From positions 1 through 64,000 of the IMG/VR virus record IMGVR_UViG_3300022187_000028: DNA of 64,000 nt; one strand, 5' to 3'. This document shows positions 58,668-64,000 of the stretch, one piece after another. The translations under genes and the position numbers were made by a program. How positions within the stretch are numbered: the first letter of the stretch is position 1; every line of letters begins with the position of its first letter. The stretch is from a virus. The notes under the pieces were generated by a model. It did not search any database. It was not told where the DNA came from and worked only from the letters and a program-made list of their open reading frames with translations.

Positions 58668-60247
58668 ATGATGAAGATTGGGTGACAACACCCGAATACG
58701 AAGACGAAGAATTACACGCCCTTCCTACGGAAGAAGCGAGAGAACAGCCGGATAGAATTATAGGAGATACTAAATTACCTAAATTCTTAGAAGGATGGGT
58801 AAAAGAAGCAACCAATGTTTCTCACTACAATGAAATACCTGCGGCCATGACTGCCTTAGTTCTAGTCGGGCAAATGTGCAAAGGCTTTGTTAGGATACCA
58901 ATTAAATCCTCTATCATAGATTCTAGAGTACATTTCATTTGGATTCAAACCTCCGGTACGGGAAAGAGTGAATTGATGAATTTTGTAATTCCTGTTTCAA
59001 AGGGGCTATGGGATAAGATTAACGCACATCATAATTACAGGGAACACAAGTACATAGGACCGCACGATAAACTAGAGCAATTTGATAACTTTGAAGTTGT
59101 TGAGTACACTGATGCGGCTTTGATTGGATACCAAAAAATAGTAATTGCTAACGAAACCTTTGCAGAAGAAAATGTAGATGTTGAAGTTGGAGATGAAGTA
59201 TGGGAACCTGTCAAGGGTTCTTTAGATGGACACGGTTTAGCCCGATGGGATGAGTTCACTAATTCCGGAGTTTTCAGTAAGACACAACACAAGAATTCAA
59301 TTGTCACTTATTTGAACACTCTAATGAATTCTATTGGTGGCTCCTCTCAAGTAATTACTAAGAAGTTGAAGGAAGGTCCAGTAGTAGAATGCCATTCCGA
59401 GCGTTCTATTATGGCAACTACTTTCCCACCCGATGAACTAGATAAAGCAATTACAGAAACCGGACTATTCCAAAGAGCGACGGTCTATATTTGGAAAGTA
59501 CCCGAATATATTAAGGATGAAATTGATGAGATGATTGTTGATAACTTCGGAACATTTGAAGATGTGAACCTTCCTATTGAGAAATACACAGAAGAACTAT
59601 TCGAGATTTACAAATTAACTCAAGCCCGTTATCTCTCAACTGCTAAGTACGACGAACAAGGGAATGAAATAGAAGCCCCCAACCCTACTAAGGTAATTAG
59701 AAGAGGAGCAGACTTTAGAGATGCTATGCGGCTAAGAATGCACGACTTGAGAAGAATGGTAAAGGCAGAAGAAGGGTTGACTAGAGAGGCCGCTAGAACC
59801 TTCTTAACAAGGATGAACATAATGATGGGTAGGATTGCCTACCTATGTTCTGTAGTGGAGGCTAAGGACATAAAAGACCCTAAGAAACAGTTTATAGTCA
59901 CTGCTAGAAATGTTAATCAATCTGCTTTTATTATCCGCAACTGCTATAAATCATTGATTTCGTGGTTTGCTCAAAGCCTACGGGTCACTAAGTCCGGTAT
60001 GGCAAAAACGATTGGAGCGGGATATTTAGAAGTCTATGAAAATTTGAAGAAAACTCAAGTTCGTAGAATCAATGATGTAGACGGTTGGGTTCCAAAGAAA
60101 TCTATGATGGAGAACTACCGAACTACAAAAAATGTAAGTCCAGCAACAGGGTACAATCATTGGGATAAAGTCGAAGGATATTTTGAGGAAACAAAAGACA
60201 ACCGAGCAGTATTCGTTAGATTAAAAAAAGAAGGTGAAAGAAAATGA
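58664..60247 (+). CDS. P-loop ATPase, candidate replicative helicase
   Basis: The 527-residue protein has IWIQTSGTGKSELMNF (Walker A, about 94-110) and LARWDEFTNSG (possible Walker B, about 190-200), then SERSIMATTFPPDEL and a helical C-terminus. It lies after the nuclease in the replication operon. MCM or DUF3987-type helicases are the likely relatives; neither is certain. Confidence 0.6.
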   Translation: MNDEDWVTTPEYEDEELHALPTEEAREQPDRIIGDTKLPKFLEGWVKEATNVSHYNEIPAAMTALVLVGQMCKGFVRIPIKSSIIDSRVHFIWIQTSGTGKSELMNFVIPVSKGLWDKINAHHNYREHKYIGPHDKLEQFDNFEVVEYTDAALIGYQKIVIANETFAEENVDVEVGDEVWEPVKGSLDGHGLARWDEFTNSGVFSKTQHKNSIVTYLNTLMNSIGGSSQVITKKLKEGPVVECHSERSIMATTFPPDELDKAITETGLFQRATVYIWKVPEYIKDEIDEMIVDNFGTFEDVNLPIEKYTEELFEIYKLTQARYLSTAKYDEQGNEIEAPNPTKVIRRGADFRDAMRLRMHDLRRMVKAEEGLTREAARTFLTRMNIMMGRIAYLCSVVEAKDIKDPKKQFIVTARNVNQSAFIIRNCYKSLISWFAQSLRVTKSGMAKTIGAGYLEVYENLKKTQVRRINDVDGWVPKKSMMENYRTTKNVSPATGYNHWDKVEGYFEETKDNRAVFVRLKKEGERK

Positions 60248-60477
60248 AAAAATACGAAAATACATTCATCGTTTTCGATGTGACAAAGGGACCGAAAGTT
60301 ATTATTGAAGCGTTGAACACATACGGCGAAGAAGGATGGGAATGCTCTACAATGATTACTGTAGGGAATATGAACATTGTTGCTTTCCTAAAGAGAAGCA
60401 TTGGTGAAGAAGAAACTAAGGCTGACCCTACTACGGAAAAAATCAACAAACTTTGGGCTACTGATGGCGGTAAGTGA
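60244..60477 (+). CDS. Small DUF4177-like protein
   Basis: The 77-residue product has a beta-rich core, EALNTYGEEGWECSTMITVG and IVAFLKR, with the typical 'GWE-...-N-ValAlaPheLeuLysArg' layout of DUF4177. It overlaps the helicase stop by 4 nt and ends with an acidic tail. Confidence 0.5.
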   Translation: MKKYENTFIVFDVTKGPKVIIEALNTYGEEGWECSTMITVGNMNIVAFLKRSIGEEETKADPTTEKINKLWATDGGK

Positions 60478-60481
60478 TTCC

Positions 60482-61093
60482 ATGTCTAGTGTGCTAGCGT
60501 TGGACATAGAAACTAAGAATATGTCCCATGAGATAGGTGGGTTTGGTAATACTCACATGTTCCAAGTGTCTACTGTAGCGACTTGGGACGGGTCAAATGG
60601 TACAGTCTATCTCTCTAAAGAAGAAGTAGGAGAGAGCGTAGACACACTAACTAAGTCTGGATTTAGCGTGAAGGATATGTCCGAGTTAAAGTATGACTTA
60701 GAAAGCCATTTAGAAAAAGGTGGTCGTTTGTTGGGTCATAATATTGGGGCTTTCGATTTGCCTATTTTGAAGAACTCTTTGGACATATACTGTGTTAGAA
60801 AGTATTTGGATAATAAGCAGTATATTGATACCAGCCGATACTTGACTAGCAGTTTTGGAGAGAGATTCAAGTTACAGAACTTGGCGGAAAATACTCTAAA
60901 ACAAGATAAGTTGATGGAGAGTGCAGAAGCACCTAAACTTTGGAAGATGGGTAGATATGAAGAGGTTGTAGAGTACTGTATGAAAGATACTCAAATCGTA
61001 TATGACCTTTGGAAGTATGGTCAAGAGAATGGCTTAGTCAAAGCGTTCTCAATAGAGAAAGAAGAATTTTTAGATATGGAGGTTGATTGGTGA
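60482..61093 (+). CDS. DnaQ-like 3'-5' exonuclease
   Basis: The 203-residue protein has VLALDIETKN (Exo I, D-x-E), LLGHNIGAFDLPIL (Exo II) and VEYCMKDTQIVYDLW (Exo III, YxxxD). It removes nucleotides from 3' ends; PolB already has its own exonuclease, so a role in repair or RNA/DNA turnover is possible. ATG at 60482 is preferred; an in-frame ATG at 60464 overlaps the gene before it. Confidence 0.8.
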   Translation: MSSVLALDIETKNMSHEIGGFGNTHMFQVSTVATWDGSNGTVYLSKEEVGESVDTLTKSGFSVKDMSELKYDLESHLEKGGRLLGHNIGAFDLPILKNSLDIYCVRKYLDNKQYIDTSRYLTSSFGERFKLQNLAENTLKQDKLMESAEAPKLWKMGRYEEVVEYCMKDTQIVYDLWKYGQENGLVKAFSIEKEEFLDMEVDW

Positions 61094-61245
61094 TGGATAC
61101 ATGGGAATGGATTGGTTTGTTTGCCTTCCTTATCGTTGTAATTCTGTTGTTCTTTGCCGCTTTTGGTGGCTCGAACTTAACAGAACAAAGCGTTGAGGAA
61201 TACATGCAACGGCTGATGAAAGACAGTGTAGAAGAAAAGAAATGA
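61093..61245 (+). CDS. Small membrane protein
   Basis: The 50-residue protein MDTWEWIGLFAFLIVVILLF has one N-terminal transmembrane helix and a charged tail (EQSVEEYMQRLMKDSVEEKK). It overlaps both neighbours by 3-4 nt. Could be a holin-like or regulatory peptide. Confidence 0.5.
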   Translation: MDTWEWIGLFAFLIVVILLFFAAFGGSNLTEQSVEEYMQRLMKDSVEEKK

Positions 61246-61373
61246 CGCTAAAGCAGAAGTGTTCTAAATGTGGTGAATCCACTATTGCACTTAGGCTACA
61301 GGGTTTCTATCTAGGCTCGGACAAGAAGGTAAAGTTGTGGGAATGTCGCTCATGCGGCTACATTTGGAAATAA
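61242..61373 (+). CDS. Small zinc ribbon, TFIIS-like
   Basis: The 43-residue protein has CSKCGEST and WECRSCGYIWK, which matches the C-terminal ribbon of TFIIS/RpoM proteins (CxxCG...CxxCGYxW), though it lacks the catalytic Asp-Glu pair of TFS. It is the last gene before the terminator. Confidence 0.55.
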   Translation: MTLKQKCSKCGESTIALRLQGFYLGSDKKVKLWECRSCGYIWK

Positions 61374-61376
61374 TTT

Positions 61377-61425
61377 GGCCACTCGGCTCGCTCTATTTTG
61401 GGCGAATCGAGTGGTCATTTTTTTT
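61377..61425 (+). terminator. Terminator of the rightward operon
   Basis: GGCCACTCG at 61377-61385 pairs with CGAGTGGTC at 61408-61416 (one G-T pair), with further partial pairing inside, followed by ATTTTTTTT. It ends the 32-kb plus-strand operon and faces the converging fibre genes. Confidence 0.75.
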
Positions 61426-61577
61426 ATGAATTTTTCTGGTATCCGAAAACGATTTGGAAAAAATACTATTTTTTTAAGAATAGCGATTACCTACTAGTGT
61501 AGGCCCTATCCAAAGAAAAAAGAAATAAGATAGTGCTATTATAAAAAGCAAAACTTTTACTATAGTTTCTTTAAATC
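61426..61577. other. AT-rich convergent intergenic region
   Basis: These bases separate the rightward operon from the leftward fibre genes. They are very AT-rich, contain poly-A/T runs and no ORF. I see no further structure. Confidence 0.5.
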
Positions 61578-62588
61578 TCATTGTACTCTAAACTCAATTA
61601 TTGGCATAGTATTTGTTCTAGTTCCGCCTTCTCCTGTGACAGTTGAAGGATTAACCGTTCCACTAACTTTAGATTGTATTGTAGTCCCCCATAAACTAAT
61701 GACATATAATTTGCTTCCATCGTCATTCCAAGACAAACCTGAAATCCAAGGCGTACTACTACTACTACTTGCCGACCTCCAAGGAGTATTAGTAGAACTG
61801 CTACTATTGGTAAAGAAATTTCTTATGTCTAAAGTAGTGACTAATGTTTCTGTTGAAGTATCGTAAGGAGTAGACAAATCATATTCAAAAACTTCGGCGG
61901 TTAGTGCGTCGGGAATATACATTTTACTCCCATCACTATTAAAAATTAAATCACTGGCCGCCCCTATTGATAGAGTTTGAGAAGTTCCAGCACTATCACC
62001 GGAAGCCACTATGTAGTTAGTTCCAGCAGTATATTGTTTAATTATACTGTTTCCACCCGATACACCATATCCAAAATAATACTTAGAACCGTCATTATTC
62101 CATCGAGCAAATCTTACTCCACCCCCCGCACTTAAAGCACTACCATTGAGAGTTATGGCTAAATTAACATCCATCGTTCCACTTCTTATTTGATTCCCAT
62201 GAAAATCAGCAAGTATAATCTTGGTGGCATCATCATTAAGTCCAAATCCATCACAACTGTTTAGCCCTAAACCTGCGGCATTTTGGGCAACCGCATTTCC
62301 ACTTCCGGTAGAACTTATTGCTATTTTCGTAATAAAAACATTAGTGCTATCAAAACTGTTGTTATTTCCTCTATTTGAAATATACATGTCAGTCCCTATT
62401 ACTTGAACACCTGTCATCCAAGCCGAATCAGCCGCACCAGCATTAAAATTTATTCCAACGCCATCATTAGAGTTAGTCTGGTGAATGGATTTTACAGAAG
62501 CCAAATTATAAAGATTAGCATTTACAGGGGTAGTCCTATTCGCATAAGACCCCATTCCCGATACTCTACTTATCCACATCTTAATCAC
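61578..62588 (-). CDS. Beta-propeller-like fibre or receptor-binding protein
   Basis: The 336-residue protein has repeats of the WNDDGSKYY / DGSKMYIPDA / WNDDGSKLYVIS sort (about 165-300) with a DLSTPYDTSTETLVTTLDI segment, the YVTN-like propeller pattern found in many marine phage fibres. It is Ser/Asn/Gly-rich. It overlaps the fibre gene upstream by 4 nt. It may bind host surface; receptor unknown. Confidence 0.65.
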   Translation of the reverse strand: MIKMWISRVSGMGSYANRTTPVNANLYNLASVKSIHQTNSNDGVGINFNAGAADSAWMTGVQVIGTDMYISNRGNNNSFDSTNVFITKIAISSTGSGNAVAQNAAGLGLNSCDGFGLNDDATKIILADFHGNQIRSGTMDVNLAITLNGSALSAGGGVRFARWNNDGSKYYFGYGVSGGNSIIKQYTAGTNYIVASGDSAGTSQTLSIGAASDLIFNSDGSKMYIPDALTAEVFEYDLSTPYDTSTETLVTTLDIRNFFTNSSSSTNTPWRSASSSSSTPWISGLSWNDDGSKLYVISLWGTTIQSKVSGTVNPSTVTGEGGTRTNTMPIIEFRVQ

Positions 62589-64000
62589 GCATCATTTAAT
62601 CCATCAACAGTATATGTCATTTTAACGCCCATAAGCAAAGCATCACTAGCGAAATCATCATTACCATTATTAGCATCTCTTGATATTTGGAAAAAGCAAA
62701 CATCTCCTGCCGCCGGAGAACCTGCAATAGTGAGAGCAGTATCGCTACTGATAATATGTAAATCCTTAGCGGTTAGTGCTGTATCTTGATAATTAACAGC
62801 AGTTCCAAAAATAACCCCACCTATGGCTTCATCATTAGAAACAGAAGTTCCAGCAATAGTCCAAATTACATCATTACCTGCACTACCAGCATGTGTCCAA
62901 TAGAAAGTAAATAAAACTGTGCCTTCGTTCCACATTTTTGGCATAGCAATTGAAAACTGAGCAAATTCATCAGTACCTGCGTCGAATGCTAAGGTTCTAA
63001 AATCCGGTTGAGTAGCGTTAGCGTTAGCAGTTGTTGTTAAACTACCACAAGGATTTACTGATTGGGGGCTTATTGCTTCTGCTGGAATCCACATACTAAA
63101 CTGTCCCACTTGTAATTTAGTGTCTAATTGTGTTTGTGCGTTTGAAGTAAGCGTATTTATTCTTTGAAATTCTTCACTTGTAACCGTACCATCAGCAATT
63201 TTAACTGCATCTATTCCTGTTGCCAAATGTATATTGTCAACAGAACCGTCTACATATTGGTCGGAATCGACAGAATTAGCGGCCATCTTTCCAACTGTCA
63301 CTCCACCATCCTTTAATCTTAAAGCATTCGAATTAATTTCAATAGTAGAATCATCAACGCCAACATTTAGTGTAACATCTCCTGTTGTTCCTCCACCTGT
63401 CAAAGCACTACCAGCCACAACAGATGTAATATCTCCCTGTGGGGCTAATGCGGCAATAGAAGCGGCTGTGACTGATTTAATTACATTGGAAGCACTAGTA
63501 TCTTGAATAATGACTTTATCGTCACTTGCTAATGAACTTGTATGGTCACCTATACCTGAAATAAATAAACCCGCACTTGTTCCAGTAATAGCACTTGTTT
63601 CTGTGTAGGTAGTACTTCCAGCATCATAACCAATACTCACTGAATTTTCACTCTTAGCCGTAGTCAAATACTGGATAGACCTACCATCTACAGTTCCGCT
63701 TGCATCTAATTTGATTATAGCAACAGGAATATCACCCGCAGTTAGTTGTGGCACTACATCAGTATCGGCCTTATCTCCTCTAATGGCCAATACATTTGTA
63801 GAGTCACTAGTCACCACTAAGACGAAGTATGCGTTTCCGGAGGCAGGTTCATCGAAGGTAGAAGGAGTTCCTTGAGTGAAAGTAGCAGTAGCGATTTCTG
63901 GCATTAGTTTTCCATCTCTAATGACTGTACCCGCCCTCACTACGAATTGCGTATTTCCACTGGAGTTTGTTTGTACGATACTAAAGTTCTTAGTTGCGTC
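62585..64000 (-). CDS. Fibre-like structural protein (5' end beyond window)
   Basis: The frame runs without stop to the window edge, so the N-terminus is missing; an internal GTG at 63940 should not be taken as the start because coding sequence continues (DATKNFSIVQTNSSGN). The visible 471 residues have a repeated DGTVTSEEF / VGKMAANSVDSDQY / LKDGGVTVG pattern (about 190-275) typical of fibre shafts, then a beta-sandwich C-terminus. Tail or head fibre, by analogy. Confidence 0.65.
   Translation of the reverse strand, partial: DATKNFSIVQTNSSGNTQFVVRAGTVIRDGKLMPEIATATFTQGTPSTFDEPASGNAYFVLVVTSDSTNVLAIRGDKADTDVVPQLTAGDIPVAIIKLDASGTVDGRSIQYLTTAKSENSVSIGYDAGSTTYTETSAITGTSAGLFISGIGDHTSSLASDDKVIIQDTSASNVIKSVTAASIAALAPQGDITSVVAGSALTGGGTTGDVTLNVGVDDSTIEINSNALRLKDGGVTVGKMAANSVDSDQYVDGSVDNIHLATGIDAVKIADGTVTSEEFQRINTLTSNAQTQLDTKLQVGQFSMWIPAEAISPQSVNPCGSLTTTANANATQPDFRTLAFDAGTDEFAQFSIAMPKMWNEGTVLFTFYWTHAGSAGNDVIWTIAGTSVSNDEAIGGVIFGTAVNYQDTALTAKDLHIISSDTALTIAGSPAAGDVCFFQISRDANNGNDDFASDALLMGVKMTYTVDGLNDA

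Overview
The window looks like part of the genome of a tailed, double-stranded DNA virus that infects a planktonic archaeon. The closest fit I know is the magrovirus group proposed to infect Marine Group II Euryarchaeota (Poseidoniales). A large terminase, a portal and fibre-like genes show a head-tail virus. TFB, a sliding clamp, an RFC-type clamp loader, family B polymerase, a primase of the archaeo-eukaryotic type, an XPF/Hef-type nuclease and TATA-type promoters show archaeal information processing. The host assignment is inference. No major capsid or prohead protease gene is visible, so the genome probably extends beyond the window.

Layout. (1) Positions 1-24233, all on the minus strand, form the morphogenesis/late module. 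It holds a DNA ligase cut by the window edge, portal, LAGLIDADG protein, TerL, three large charged proteins, a TerS candidate, a GNAT acetyltransferase and many small proteins. Twenty proteins here begin with nearly the same peptide, consensus M-[S/T/N/D]-W-[K/E/Q]-x-[I/V/T]-[L/I/V]-K, which I read as a virion-targeting or packaging tag. (2) 24234-28287, minus strand, is an accessory zone of short genes. Its transcription units share a palindromic site centred on CCATATGG about 30 nt upstream of a TATA box, and several end in GC-rich hairpins. (3) 28288-29025 is an AT-rich region between diverging modules, with TTCTAAT/ATTAGAA repeats, a perfect hairpin and a rightward promoter; it is a candidate origin and control region. 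(4) 29026-61373, plus strand, is one long chain of overlapping early/replication genes: UvrD-like helicase, winged-helix proteins, three tRNAs, a candidate ubiquitin-like protein, TFB, an E1-like enzyme, a JAMM peptidase, GroES- and GroEL-like chaperonins, a ligase-like protein with a mutated active site, clamp loader, SSB-like protein, Sak4-like ATPase, sliding clamp, a split PolB, a Cas4-like nuclease, a primase, an XPF-like nuclease, a helicase-like ATPase and a DnaQ-like exonuclease. A hairpin terminator follows. (5) 61578-64000, minus strand, carries fibre or receptor-binding genes.

The most interesting points are: a possible viral ubiquitin-like pathway (a beta-grasp candidate ending in GG plus two residues, an E1-like protein and a JAMM peptidase in one operon); the shared N-terminal tag; a PolB gene split by a 604-bp cassette of tiny ORFs between two ATGGAAG copies, whose removal would restore one reading frame; two ligase-family genes, one with motif I KYDG and one with RYGG; and the shared palindrome regulon. 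All functions are inferred from reading the sequence; no database search was run.
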